Both the position numbers and the translations under genes were made by a program. Shown here piece by piece: positions 54,526 through 64,000 of a stretch of DNA of 64,000 nucleotides. The notes beneath the pieces were generated by a model. The model was not told the DNA's origin and did not search any database. It saw only the letters and a list, made by a program, of their open reading frames with translations. The first letter of the stretch is position 1, and the number at the start of each line of letters is the position of its first letter. The stretch is from contig NC_066283.1 of assembly GCF_905404315.1 (NCBI RefSeq), forward strand, positions 6,076,001 through 6,140,000, read 5' to 3'. The stretch is from Leptidea sinapis. Taxonomy: Eukaryota > Arthropoda > Insecta > Lepidoptera > Pieridae.

Positions 54526-54655
54526 CTAGCTGACCTGGCAAACGTTGTTTTGCCATATAAATTATATATGTAAACCTTCCTTGAGCTTCAACGAATCTAT
54601 TACAAAAGATTTCATTGAGATCGGTCAAATAGTTTAGGAGTTATTAGTATCGCAT
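54526..54655 (-). mobile_element. Hel-D-related fragment
   Basis: The 3' end is GGCAAAACAACGTTTGCCAG then GTCAG and CTAG. The rest (TGAGATCGGTCAAATAGTTT) diverges from Hel-D. Confidence 0.65.
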
Positions 54656-54699
54656 AAAATTATTATTATTAACGTTCGGACCGTACCGAGTACAACGCC

Positions 54700-55165
54700 G
54701 GACCAATTTAACATTGGTGCGAGGCGCCCACCGGACCATCCGAGATTTGTTCCTGTTTCGCCTCGTGTTTTCGTCCCACATTCCTGTTTCGTCCCACGTT
54801 TATTTTTATTTCTTTTTAGGGTCATTTCATAAAATGTTATTTTAGTGCAGCCAGAAAAAAATATAAATTACAACAATATTCTAAAATATATATAAGAGCA
54901 ATAGCTTACCTGAGACCAAACGATGGCATGAAAAGAGTTCATAAACCTATTACAGGATATGTTCCTGCAGATTGTGGCACAGCTGTCTCAGGTTGTGTGG
55001 GAAACAACAAGAATATAATATAAAATTTTTCATTATTCTTATATTCGAGACGAAATAGGAATAAAATCTAGGGCGACAAAAGAATTTTAGACGAAATTAG
55101 GACGAAACTTTGCGAGGTGAATGACGAACAAATCCCGTCCGATAGTCCGGCCGTAGTCTAAACAC
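54700..55165 (+). mobile_element. Candidate element with imperfect inverted ends and a short frame
   Basis: The left CCGGACCATCCGAGATTTGT pairs imperfectly with the right GGGATTTGTTCGTCATTC in reverse, plus CCGGAC near both ends. A plus frame at about 54890-55020 reads AIAYLRPNDGMKRVHKPITG, YVPADCGTAVSGCVGNNKN and stop. I do not recognise the protein. Confidence 0.35.
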
Positions 55166-55286
55166 ATAAATCTATCTCGGCATGTTAATATAAGATAAAA
55201 ACGGAACATCTCTTTGTTTCCGTTGTCCGTGAGTGATAATTATTTACACCATTTCTTATAAATTGGGCATGTTGTAGATTGCATTC

Positions 55287-55420
55287 GATAATGAATTGCG
55301 TGTATGAAGCCGCAACCAATGCTATTGTATCTCTATCTCGAATAACGCTTCTCTGTACAGCAAAGCAGAAATCGAATTTCCATGTGCGCATAGAAGTTGT
55401 TTGCGCAAAGTATAATAGCC
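55287..55420 (+). repeat. Direct repeat unit 1
   Basis: ATTCGATAATGAATTGCGTG and GCGCATAGAAGTTGTTTGCG recur at 55836-55957 in the same orientation, flanking the frame at 55553. Confidence 0.6.
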
Positions 55421-55552
55421 CAAACACATGGTCGGATTTGGTACGACCGGAATAATTTGGGCATGCTGTAGATTTAGTCATTATTTATTATTTACATCGT
55501 GTCGGACATAATTGTCGTTTCCATTTCTATTTTGTTTTCTTCAGAAAGAGGT

Positions 55553-55756
55553 GATATGTACCTATTAGAAGAATTTTGCGATGAAATATCAGATGAAGAT
55601 CTCCACGGTTATGAGAAGACATACAGCTATGGTTTGTGTAGAATTATTCGTACTGTTTCGGCACCATCTCCCGAGATTGCTAACAGGATTGCACCGCTTG
55701 AGTCTGAGGTGGCCTCCAATGCTGTCACTAGCAGGGCGGGTGCTGCCCAACAATGA
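55553..55756 (+). CDS. Unidentified terminal-exon-like frame
   Basis: After a pyrimidine-rich TTTTGTTTTCTTCAG at 55530-55544, the frame reads ERGDMYLLEEFCDEISDEDL, HGYEKTYSYGLCRIIRTVSA, PSPEIANRIAPLESEVASNA and ends VTSRAGAAQQ with a stop. Composition looks coding. I do not recognise the family. It may be a transposon-internal exon, because direct repeats flank it. Confidence 0.3.
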   Translation, partial: DMYLLEEFCDEISDEDLHGYEKTYSYGLCRIIRTVSAPSPEIANRIAPLESEVASNAVTSRAGAAQQ

Positions 55757-55835
55757 GCACCCCGTTGCCAATACGATTGTCTAAACATAACAGCAATAAG
55801 CAGATATATAGGGTAGATAGATATACAGTAGATAG

Positions 55836-55957
55836 GATTCGATAATAAATTGCGTGTACGAAGCCTTATCTCGAAAAACATTTCACTGTTCAGCAAAACA
55901 GAAATCAAGTTTCCAGGAATATGCGCATAGAAGCTGTTTGCGCAAAGTATAAAAGCA
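55836..55957 (+). repeat. Direct repeat unit 2
   Basis: ATTCGATAATAAATTGCGTG and GCGCATAGAAGCTGTTTGCG repeat unit 1 with changes and gaps. Confidence 0.6.
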
Positions 55958-55979
55958 ACGCAATGCGACATGCCAAATA

Positions 55980-56040
55980 CTAGCTGACCCGACAGACGCT
56001 GTTGTATCAATTGAAAATGATAAAGATAAATATCCTATTT
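55980..56040 (-). mobile_element. Helitron-like 3' end stub
   Basis: Read on the minus strand it ends TACAACAGCGTCTGTCGGGT then CAGCTAG. Only ~60 bp remain. Confidence 0.55.
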
Positions 56041-56049
56041 GTGGGTTTA

Positions 56050-56352
56050 CCAATGGGAGGCTCCGTTGCACAGGGTGCCGGCTAGATTATGGGTACCACA
56101 ACGGCGCCTATTCGTGTCGTAAAGCAGTAATGAGTAAGCATTATTGTGTTTCAGTCGCGCCCTAGCTAGTAAAGTTACTGGGCAAATGAGACTTAACATC
56201 TTATGTCTCAAGGAGACGAGCGCAATAATTGTAGTGTCGCTCAGTATTATTGGGTTTTTCAATAATCCTGAGCAGCACTGCATTGTAATGGGCTGGGCTA
56301 ATCAATTGCCATCAGCTGAATGTCCTGCTCGTCTTGTCCCTTATTGTTATTA
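56050..56352 (+). repeat. Ret-A retroposon, near full length
   Basis: It runs from CCAATGGGAGGCTCCG to GTCTTGTCCCTTATTG and an A-rich tail. A 69-codon sense frame shares QMRLNILCLKETSAIIVV with other copies. Confidence 0.85.
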
Positions 56353-56824
56353 AAAAAAAGATAGACATATACCGTTGCCGACTCTTCTGTAGATAAGATA
56401 CACAATTCCACCATACATTATTTAGTTATATCTCAAAAGATTTAGACAGCGTTTTCGTTGAAAGACGGCTTCTTTTCCGACACCAACCAATATCGTTAAT
56501 GATTACAAAAATTAATAAAAAACTTAACAAATTATATTTAAAACCTTGCTCGAAAAACACGCGATCTATTGGTGAAAACAGCATGAAAATCTTTGAGTCT
56601 TTCTTTTTAAATATGTAGTCCGCTACCAGACCGCGTCCGATGGTCGGTCGCACCAAATCCGATCATGTGTTTAGGCTATAAGAACACGAAAAGCAATTCA
56701 CACTCATATATATACGCCAGCAAGGGAAAGTATTCGCCTTTGAGACGTTTTACTTTAAACTCACGGACCACAAACTGTACACGCTTTATAATTAAATGGG
56801 AGATTATAAAAATTAATCAATAGG
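56353..56824. other. Spacer with segments repeated near 16930 and 55414
   Basis: ACAATTCCACCATACATTAT and CAGCGTTTTCGTTGAAAG recur at about 16958-17018. GGTCGCACCAAATCCGATCA (56645-56664) is the reverse of a segment at about 55429-55446. Confidence 0.4.
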
Positions 56825-57236
56825 TAAGTAAAAGTCAAAGTCAAAAAATCTTTATTCACTGTAAAACTTTATAAGTTATCTAGTGCAAGTCAGGATGAAG
56901 TACAAAAGTTACAATAGCATTCAAATGAGTATAACAATATTCATTAACAAAATTTAGAAACATTAATTCCAACTATCTTTATCATTCAAATAATCTTTCA
57001 CATTATAATAGGCCTTAGATGTTAATTTATTTTTTACAATACATTTAAATTTTTTAATAGGTAATATTTTAATTTCATTTGGGAGTTTATTATAAAATAT
57101 AACATAATCCACTTTAAAAGATTTAGCAATTTTACGGAGCCTAGTAGATGGAATTGCGAGTTTATGTTTGTTTCGAGTATTGACACATATAAAATATAAT
57201 CACAGTTTCGTGCTGCAGATTTATACAATAGCACTA
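56825..57236 (-). mobile_element. LINE 3' end with well-preserved reverse transcriptase C-terminus
   Basis: The minus strand (57215 to 56961) keeps an open frame: CVNTRNKHKLAIPSTRLRKI, VDYVIFYNKLPNEIKILPIK, KFKCIVKNKL and YYNVKDYLNDKDSWN with stop. This is the YNKLP..IK.LP...FK..VK..L.SKAYY...DYL.D...W signature of CR1-group LINEs. A 3' UTR and a reversed TTTGACTTTGACTTT tail follow. It is 5'-truncated. Confidence 0.8.
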
Positions 57237-57665
57237 CCTCATCCATCAAACGTTGTATTGCCATATAAAATAATAATAAAAAATTCAAATGATTAAAATT
57301 TTTGGGGTATATAAAATAGATGACGACTGATTCACAGACCTACCAAATATATCGTAGATAAAATTTATCGTACTACAATAATCATTATATTCGACTGCCA
57401 TCTTGCAAGTCTATTGCGTATCTGTGGATGGAATAGAATAATATTAAAATCGCGATACAAAAATAGGAGATAAAATTTGAAATTGTATGTAATTTTTAAT
57501 GTTGAATCATAATAAAAAATAAGAAATATTTTAGAGGTTGGTGATCATTTAGGGGTATGAAAAATAGATGTTGTACGATTCTCAGACCTACCCAATATTC
57601 ACACAGATGTTCAAACAAATCGGTTAGCCGTTTCGAAGAAGTGTGGTAAGAAACACCGGGATACG
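57237..57665 (-). mobile_element. Degenerate Hel-E pair
   Basis: 57237-57430 begins ATCAAACGTTGTATTGCCAT and resembles the copy at 61577. 57430-57665 holds a second E body (AATCGCGATACAAAAATAGG, TCGGTTAGCCGTTTCGAAG, ATACGAGAATTTTATATAA). Confidence 0.6.
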
Positions 57666-57683
57666 AGAATTTTATATAAAAAG

Positions 57684-57907
57684 CTAGCTGATACCCTGCG
57701 ACGTCATTCGCCTACATATTTTTACATCTTGGGTTACATTACTGGATTTTTAGTAGGGATCCCTAATTTTTTTTTAAAATGTAATGTACCCTATATCAAC
57801 CGGGGATTATGTAGCTTCCCAACAATGAAAGAATTATTCAAATCGGTTCAATAGTTGCGGAGCCTTTTCAATACAAACAAACAAACAATCAAATCTTTCC
57901 TCTTTAT
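57684..57907 (-). mobile_element. Hel-D-related variant
   Basis: The 3' end GTATCAG then CTAG is at 57687-57684. The body has AAAGAATTATTCAAATCGG and (CAAA)n as in Hel-D but differs in the hairpin. Confidence 0.6.
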
Positions 57908-57909
57908 AA

Positions 57910-58210
57910 TCTAATATATAAATTTCTCGTGTCATGGTGTTAAACATTGAACTCGGCTTGACCGACTCTCATGAAATTTTGAGTGCATATTGGGTAGGTC
58001 TGAGAATCGGACATCATCTATTTTTCATTCCCCTAAATGTTAAGGGTGGTCCACACGAAATTTTTTTGACATTTTTTTTTTAAATTTGTTTGATTATAGG
58101 TCAGCATTAAAAAATACATACAACTTCAAATTTTCACCCATCTACGATCAATAGTTACTTTTGTATCGTGATTTTAATATCGGCAATACAACGTTTGCTG
58201 GGTCAGCTAG
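57910..58210 (+). mobile_element. Hel-E Helitron-like element, complete
   Basis: It starts TCTAATATATAAATTTCTCG after an A. It ends GGCAATACAACGTTTGCTGG then GTCAGCTAG before a T. Confidence 0.85.
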
Positions 58211-58617
58211 TATTAGTATAGAAGTAAAGATAAATAAAATTTTGGTAGAGAACCAACGATACTAACTGACCTTTGAAACAACAAGTTTAAGTATTAATAA
58301 TTATTGCAAGCATTTAAAAATTTCATACAGTTTTAACTATTGTTAGTGTGTTGTAATGTTTTATTGAGGTCAGTTGAGATTGTTTTATATTCATTGCTGG
58401 TTTTAATTCAGATTTGAATATTGGTATATGCACGAAATGTTACAATTATGTTATAGTTGCAATGTATTTGCAAATAGTATAATTATTGTGCATATTATAA
58501 TAATAATTAACAAGTTATTTAACTGTATAAACTTTTATTAAGTCCCAATCTGTGTTCAGGCATTGTCTCTACTACATTATTATATTTTTAGATAATTTGT
58601 ACGTCATGTGACAATTA
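58211..58617. other. Spacer
   Basis: Nothing was recognised. Confidence 0.4.
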
Positions 58618-58995
58618 ATACGTCGAGAAAAATAGCAGTGAACTGTTAACCTCTATTTTCAGCTACACTAAACAAAGTGATATACGTTTCGCGAGTGTAA
58701 GACGTAGCTTGTCACGCACACCATTGTAATAAACCTGGTCTGTTGTCATGCGATGACTTTGTTTATGAAAATAAGGGACTAGATGATCAAGACGTGCAGG
58801 TGATGGTAATTGATACGCCCTGCCCATTTCAATGCAGTGCTGCTCAGGATTCTTGAAAATCCCAAAAATTCGGAGCGGCACTATAATTGCGCTCGTCACC
58901 TTCAGACATAAAAAGTTTCATTTGCCCAGTATATTTCACTATTTTCTTGACTAACAGAAAGATGCTCTTTCTAGACGTATTAGTTAGAATATAGC
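58618..58995 (+). mobile_element. MITE-J split by Ret-A
   Basis: 58618-58750 carries J blocks (CTGTTAACCTCTATTTT, GCGAGTGTAAGACGTAGC). J resumes at about 58955 with CTAACAGAAAGATGCTC and TCTAGACGTATTAG. Confidence 0.65.
58751..58945 (-). repeat. Ret-A, 5'-truncated, nested in MITE-J
   Basis: The A-tail complement is at the left. The copy stops after TTTGCCCAGTATATTTCACT, losing the 5' third. Confidence 0.75.
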
Positions 58996-59469
58996 ATTAG
59001 AATTCGTAATTTTCACGATTATTTTCACTCAAAGCCAGTTATAACAATTTAAGTGTTTATTATAAAATAGTACTTTTATTTCTGGATTGATGCGAAAACT
59101 TTCGTGAAGAATACTCCATACAAAAAAATCGCTATACTAATAAAGTATGTAGAGAATGTACAAGAATTTAAATCAGTGACTGAACAAATCAGTGCAGTGA
59201 TTTGCACAGTATACGTAGCGAATATAATCGATTATGTGCAATTGTTACGAAACATCGATTTCGAATCGAGTGCGTGTTACTAACGATTAATCGGATAACT
59301 GTCAGAACATCGCGATTATAGAAATATATCTATTTGTATCGAGACGTGAATGACAGGGCTAATAATACAAAAAAAAAACATACGATTAAATAATACGACT
59401 GCAAAATTCTTATTCTATTCTAAATAGTACAAGATGTATAAATTATACAATTAATAACATTAAATCTTA
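58996..59469. other. Spacer
   Basis: Nothing was recognised. Confidence 0.4.
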
Positions 59470-59604
59470 CCCACTAATTCATAATGGTCCGCTAACTTTA
59501 AACAGCCGCTTAGGAGTGTTTTTTCTCATTCTCACTTAGGTCAATAGAAGAAGACAGAGTGAGAATTAGCAATGCTTTAAGTTAGACTATTATGAATAAG
59601 GGGG
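59470..59604 (-). mobile_element. MITE-U, palindromic
   Basis: The ends CCCACTAATTCATAATGGTC and CTATTATGAATAAGGGGG are inverted. TA occurs on both sides, as for Tc1/mariner-type insertions. 135 bp; the reverse copy lies at 63171-63308. Confidence 0.7.
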
Positions 59605-59623
59605 TAAGTATTTAAATCTAATA

Positions 59624-59912
59624 CCAGTGGGAGGCTCCCTTGCCAAGGATGCCGGCTAGATTATGGGTACCACAACGGCGCCTATTTCTGCCGTGGAGAA
59701 GCTGTAGTGTGTAAGCATTTTTGTGTTTCGGTCTGAAGAGCGCCGTAGCTAGTGAAATTACTAGGCAAATGAGACTTACCATCTTATGTCTCAAGGAGAC
59801 GAGCGCAATTTTAGTGCCGCTCAGAATTTTTGGGTTTTTTTAAGAATCCTGAGCGGCACTGTATTGAAATGGGCAGGGCGTATCAATTACCGTCAGCTCA
59901 ACGTCGTACGTA
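59624..59912 (+). repeat. Ret-A, 3' end altered
   Basis: It runs from CCAGTGGGAGGCTCCC to ACCGTCAGCTCAACGTCG. The last ~25 bp and the A tail are missing. Confidence 0.8.
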
Positions 59913-60212
59913 AGTTTCTATTGTTCCTCTGTTGTTCAACACATTAGTTGCCGTTTCATGTTAAGTAAATAACAAATACATAAAATTAGTTACATTTTAA
60001 GAAATTTACTTGAGTTTACCTCACGACTTGGATTAAATATAAAAATTTCATTTGAGTAAAATATGTGGACATTGCATGATATGGTCTCGCCATTATATAT
60101 TGACACATTTTTTACACAAATTATCTTGCCCCAAGTTAAGCATATATAGCCTGTGTTATGGATTACAAGACAATGACATATTTAATACAATATACTTACT
60201 TAAACATACATA

Positions 60213-60534
60213 TCTATACTAATATTATAAAGCTGCAGTGTTTGTTTGCTTGTTTGTTTGAACGCGCTAATCTCTGGTACTACTGGTCCGATTTGAATGA
60301 TTCTTTCAGTGTTGGGTAGTCCATTTATCGAGAAAGGCTATAGGCTATGTTTTTTTTTCAAAATTTTTACACAAGTTGTAAAATCGAAAACCTATTTTTG
60401 CGTGCGCTGCAAAAACTATTGACAATAGAACAAAATGATGTACAGGCTATAATATAGGCAATATTTTATTACTTATAAAACTATCGCGTGAATTATACTT
60501 TATATGGCAAAACAACGTTTGCCGGGTCAGCTAG
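60213..60534 (+). mobile_element. Hel-D Helitron-like element nested in SINE-K
   Basis: It starts TCTATACTAATATTATAAAG after an A and ends GGCAAAACAACGTTTGCCGG then GTCAGCTAG before a T. A small internal deletion removes the GGGATCCGTAATAAAATTGC stretch. Confidence 0.85.
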
Positions 60535-60540
60535 TCATCC

Positions 60541-60852
60541 ATAAAGGCATAAAAGGCATTTATTTTCACAAAATTGATTCTTTTAGAATTCTTTTTGATG
60601 TCATTTCTAATAACTACTATATACTACTACCGCTTCGGAAACAAATGGCGCTCTGAGAGAGAAGAAGCGGCGCAAGAAACTCTCCCAGCATTCTTTTTTT
60701 TGCGCTCTTTTCAATAAAAATATACGATATTGTACAGTCATTTCTATCGCTATAAAGAAATCATAATCTAGTCCCAGGCTGTCCGATCATTTAAATATTC
60801 AGCAGTGGAGTAATAGTATTTACGACAGGGCCATTTTTTTATAAAACATTGA
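60541..60852 (-). mobile_element. LINE-C 3' end nested in SINE-K
   Basis: AAAGGCATAAAAGGCATTTA, AAGAAACTCTCCCAGCATTC and TCAGCAGTGGAGTAATAGTA match 41937-42230. The tail differs (GATGTCATTTCTAATAAC), as in the stub at 28010. Confidence 0.75.
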
Positions 60853-61164
60853 AATGACTTGGAAAACAAACATACATATTCATTATATAAATGATTGCAC
60901 CTAACGGGGTTCGAACCCGGGACCTCTAGTTAAATGAATTTATGAGGAGTTAAGTTTATAAGATACAGCCCGCAGTTAGACAGTCAGTCGGATAGCCGAG
61001 CCTTAGGCCTACCTTGGTTGCGAAACCCTATGCTATGGTATAGGTATATATCCCGTCCCCACAATCAAATAATTTACAGAACCGCACGCAGATTCCAATC
61101 AAATAAAGAAATATACAGTAATACGGAAATAGAAGAAGACACAGTTGAGTTATAAATCGCCAAT

Positions 61165-61255
61165 GATAATTAATGTTCCAGTCGAGTTGCCCCTACAGGG
61201 TATCGAACCTGCTACCGCTAGGGCAACATAACGGAAGCCGGACCCTACTATTAGT
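61165..61255 (-). repeat. tRNA-like SINE head
   Basis: A B box GGTTCGATACC is read on the minus strand with a plausible upstream A region. No acceptor stem is visible. Confidence 0.45.
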
Positions 61256-61576
61256 TCTCGTTTATACCCAGAACTCGATCATTAAAACGTTTAATCAAGT
61301 AATATGATAAATGTACATGCTTCAATGGTTTATCTAACTATAGTTATTGGTGAGTGTCCCATTTCCGCTACAAGCTGTGTATAGCTTGGAGAATATTAAA
61401 GGCGTTGCGTATTTCGTTTTAGCGCGAAAACTTCGATATAAAAAGCTACGATTTTTTAAGTCTACCGACGATAAGTTTGTGAAATGCACAAGATTTTGTT
61501 ATAAACAACTGAAGGTACTTTAAAATTTGATAAAATCATCTTTATAATATTCCAAAAAGGAGTATTTATATTATTA
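61256..61576. other. Spacer
   Basis: Nothing was recognised. Confidence 0.4.
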
Positions 61577-61880
61577 CTAGCTGACCCAGCAAACGTCCTA
61601 TTGCCATATAACATATTAAAAAAATTCAATTATTAAAATTTTGATGCAATTGATTCTCAAACTTACCAAATATATCGTACTAACTTAAAATGTAGGGGAA
61701 TGAAAAATAGATAGTAGCCGATTCTCAGACCTACTGCATATGCATATAAAATTTGGTAAAAATCACTAAAGCCGTTTCGGAGGAGTAAGGTATAAAATTC
61801 TCGTGTCACAATGTTTGATACATTACTCATCCGAAACGGCTTTACTGATTTTTACCAAATTTTATATGCATATCTTATAT
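61577..61880 (-). mobile_element. Hel-E variant with inverted duplication of its 5' end
   Basis: CTAG at 61580-61577 follows TTGCTGGGTCAG on the minus strand. The 5' part (CCGTTTCGGAGGAG) is duplicated in reverse at 61819-61873, making ~55-bp arms around a 26-bp centre. Confidence 0.7.
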
Positions 61881-62139
61881 ATATTGTGTCATTAGGCAAG
61901 AGCCACATGCCCGATTTTATTCAGTTCCCTACGTTAATAATTGTATCTATCGTGTAAATAGGTAATATTGCAATTATAGTAAGAGCAGCTCTGTTTTACT
62001 GCGACCAATTTGATCAGTTAACGAGATAGCCGGACTGGCGTTTAGTTAATGATTAAAAAAGGTGCTACAATGTATAAATAATAAGATAGAAGACAGATTA
62101 GAGTTCATCGTTAAAGGGAAAATAATAGTATTCTTAACA
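61881..62139. other. Spacer
   Basis: Nothing was recognised. Confidence 0.35.
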
Positions 62140-62418
62140 CAATAAGAGAAGGAATTTTCCCGCATCACGTTGACGTCTGGCATTCCACAACCACGCGTTT
62201 TGTAAGATTATTGCCTCGCACAGCCATTTTGTGGAATCAGTTACCAGCTGCTGTTTTCCTGAACCGATGCGACTTAGGGACCTTCAAGGAGTGAGCATAC
62301 TCCCAAATTAAAGGCCGGCAACGCATCTCTTGACACCTGTTGTTGCGGATGTCCATGGGCGGTTGCCTTACCACTCCCCATCCCGTGAGCCTCTTGCCTG
62401 TTTACACACTCTTATATA
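62140..62418 (+). mobile_element. LINE fragment related to LINE-B
   Basis: The plus strand encodes GIFPHHVDVWHSTTTRFVRL, LPRTAILWNQLPAAVFLNR and CDLGTFKE before a stop, then IKGRQRIS. The R....LPRT..LWN.LP..VF pattern marks a CR1/Jockey-group C-terminus of a family distinct from LINE-B. Confidence 0.7.
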
Positions 62419-62572
62419 TATAAAAAAAGAAGGCAAAGGGAACTCCTTTATTTAATAATTAATTTAAAAGTAATTATGCCTCATATTTTTGTTATACAGA
62501 TTCTTTCATCATTTTGTAATCTATATAATAGTATCTAAGGCCTTATTTCCACAAATTAAAATGCTTTTTTGA

Positions 62573-63126
62573 AGTTATACTTCTTTTGGCGCGATGGAGA
62601 AAAATGATGGAAGAGAATTTTTACGATGCGAAACTATGTTCAAGTTGTATATTCTAGTATTTTTATATTTAGAACACGTGTTTTGTAACAGTACAATTTA
62701 GCAATGTGAATAAATAAATATTATTTTGGTGTTTTTATTAAATCAATTTCATATACGACGCGACGGTGTTAGTATTTACTAATAATTTATTAGTATATCT
62801 ATATATATTGAATATTAGTGATAAAACTGATTTGAATAAACTGTTTTGAGTGCATTTATAGAATAGAGGTTAATTGTCGGTATGTATAATTTATTTAAAT
62901 CGTCAATTAAAAATTATTACATTATTATTTGAAAAATATTTTTTTATCGTTTTGTTTTATTTCTGGTATATTAACAAATTTTATGTATAAATAAAAAAAA
63001 TTGATTAATTTTGTATACTTGTTTATATTAACCTTAAATGCTGAGTGTTTATAATATCTTTGATGTTAACTATTTGTTAAAATTTGGTTTATTTTTCCAT
63101 ACGCCATCCAAAGAAGTATAACTTCA
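62573..63126. mobile_element. TIR-I long variant
   Basis: The ends GAAGTTATACTTCTTTTGGC and CCAAAGAAGTATAACTTC are inverted. The 554-bp interior is AT-rich and unlike the other TIR-I copies, so it may be a related, longer subfamily. Confidence 0.6.
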
Positions 63127-63170
63127 TCAAATTCTGATTTCAAAAATGATAACTGGGGGGTAATCAATAA

Positions 63171-63308
63171 CCCCCTTATTCATAATAGTCTGCTAACTTA
63201 AAGCGTTGCTAATTCTCACTCTGTCTTCTTCTTTTGACCTAGGTCAGAATGAGAAAAAACAATCCTAAGCGGCTGTTTAAGGTTAGCGGACCATTATGAA
63301 TAAGGGGG
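63171..63308 (+). mobile_element. MITE-U, palindromic
   Basis: The ends CCCCCTTATTCATAATAGTC and GGACCATTATGAATAAGGGG are inverted. The interior TTCTCACTCTGTCTTCTTCT matches the copy at 59470 in reverse. Confidence 0.75.
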
Positions 63309-63805
63309 TAGATGTTTACGCATCATCTAAAAGAACTTTGAATTTGATGCAAGTCTAGGCGGAGGTCCATACAGTTTTGAACAATCTCCTTTGCATACTA
63401 ACAGCATCCTTTACATAATCACGCATAATATTCACAACACAAATGGCAATAATTAAATACAATAGACGTTATGTAATCTGGGATCGTGATGGGTTCGTGA
63501 TTGGTTCGTGATGTGTTCGACATAAATTATTCATTGTGAACCATAGTACGGGTTTCGCATTCGATCTAATAGTTTTCTAAAGGTGAAATTGCTTTCGGTG
63601 CATATCAAATAGTGGAAAACTTTCTTTTAAAACTCATTCAATATTTACTATTTCCTCAGCGATATAAATTTCTGTCAAATTCGAACTAACACGAGAACCA
63701 TCATCGTTGTGCTGCCTGGCTCATCTATGAACCCTTTTTTGGGTTCCGTACAGTAAAAGAAAAAAAAGGAACGCTTAATTTTAGAGAATAACTCGTGCGT
63801 GTATC
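63309..63805. other. Spacer with three 11-bp tandem units
   Basis: GTGATGGGTTC, GTGATTGGTTC and GTGATGTGTTC follow one another at 63486-63518. Nothing else was recognised. Confidence 0.5.
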
Positions 63806-64000
63806 TTTTTTTATGAAAATAAGGGACGAGACGAGCAGGACGTTCAGCTGATGGTAATTGATACGCCCTGCCCATTTCAATCCAGTGCTGCTCAGGATTC
63901 TTGAAAAACATCAAAAATACTGAGGTTCACTACAATTGCGCTCGTCACCTTCACACATAAGATGTTAAGTCTCATTTGCCCAGTAATTTCACTAGCTACG
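63806..64000 (-). repeat. Ret-A, cut by the window end
   Basis: It begins with the T-run and ATGAAAATAAGGGACGAGAC and continues to the window edge at TTTCACTAGCTACG. Confidence 0.8.

Larger units (their letters stand above)
60085..60995 (-). repeat. SINE-K interrupted by Hel-D and LINE-C
   Basis: 60085-60212 holds the reversed tail and body (GCATATATAGCCTGTGTTAT). 60853-60995 holds the rest (GACTTGGAAAACAAACATAC) and the reversed B box (GGGTTCGAACCC). The two insertions lie between. Confidence 0.75.

Noticed and set aside
55627..56010. 127-codon minus-strand open frame
   Set aside because: It overlaps the more coding-like plus frame, a direct repeat and a Helitron end, and shows no recognisable domain. 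It is treated as a chance frame.
1..64000. CRISPR arrays, prokaryotic operons, rRNA genes
   Set aside because: No regularly spaced identical repeats, ribosome-binding sites or rRNA signatures were seen. The repeat content is that of an insect genome.

Overview
The window looks like intergenic or intronic DNA from a moth or butterfly (Lepidoptera). It is strongly AT-rich with long A/T runs. It is packed with short interspersed elements of types familiar from lepidopteran genomes: Helitron-like elements ending in CTAG, tRNA-derived SINEs, 5'-truncated LINE 3' ends, and many small terminal-inverted-repeat (TIR) elements. The taxon is an inference from repeat content. No complete host protein-coding gene, rRNA or functional tRNA could be supported. 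Most open frames are chance frames or transposon remnants. For Ret-A copies the strand given is the one on which the A-rich tail is 3'.

Family names used here are local labels. Ret-A is a ~300 bp A-tailed retroposon. LINE-B, LINE-C, LINE-L2 and LINE-L3 are 3' ends of non-LTR retrotransposons. Hel-D, -E, -F and -G are Helitron-like non-autonomous elements with a 5' TC and a 3' hairpin plus CTAG, inserted between A and T. MITE-H is Harbinger-like (TAA duplication). TIR-I, MITE-J, MITE-M, MITE-T and MITE-U have inverted ends. P-N is a P-superfamily-like element that keeps a THAP exon. Rep-O is a foldback repeat. SINE-K and SINE-W carry tRNA-like promoters. MITE-Y has TTAA duplications. AA and BB are unclassified families.

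Layout. 0-5.4 kb: a Rep-O hairpin, LINE-B, Hel-F split by LINE-L2, then Hel-D. 5.4-10.3 kb: coding remnants of at least three LINE types, plus MITE-J split by MITE-Y. 10.8-15.8 kb: Hel-G split by MITE-H, SINE-W split by LINE-L2, Hel-D, the longest LINE-B fragment, TIR-I, P-N, then two abutting Helitron-like elements. 16-20 kb: RTE-type LINE, Hel-G, Hel-F, a second P-N. 20-30 kb: Ret-A, MITE-M, Rep-O, Hel-E, an intact-looking SINE-K and the best P-N copy. 30-38 kb: Hel-G, LINE-B, TIR-I, a complete MITE-H, Hel-F. 38-47 kb: Ret-A, a MITE-H with a hAT-like element inside it, LINE-C, RTE remnants. 47-54 kb: Hel-E, a duplicated TATA/E-box module, a large palindrome, tandem Hel-D, LINE-B. 54-64 kb: two open frames of unknown origin, a well-preserved LINE C-terminus, stacked Hel-E/Hel-D copies, SINE-K with two nested insertions, and two MITE-U copies.

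These parts do not form a pathway. The order of nested insertions gives a relative chronology of transposon activity. The few stretches without recognisable repeats contain weak hints of host exons or promoters, which are flagged with low confidence.
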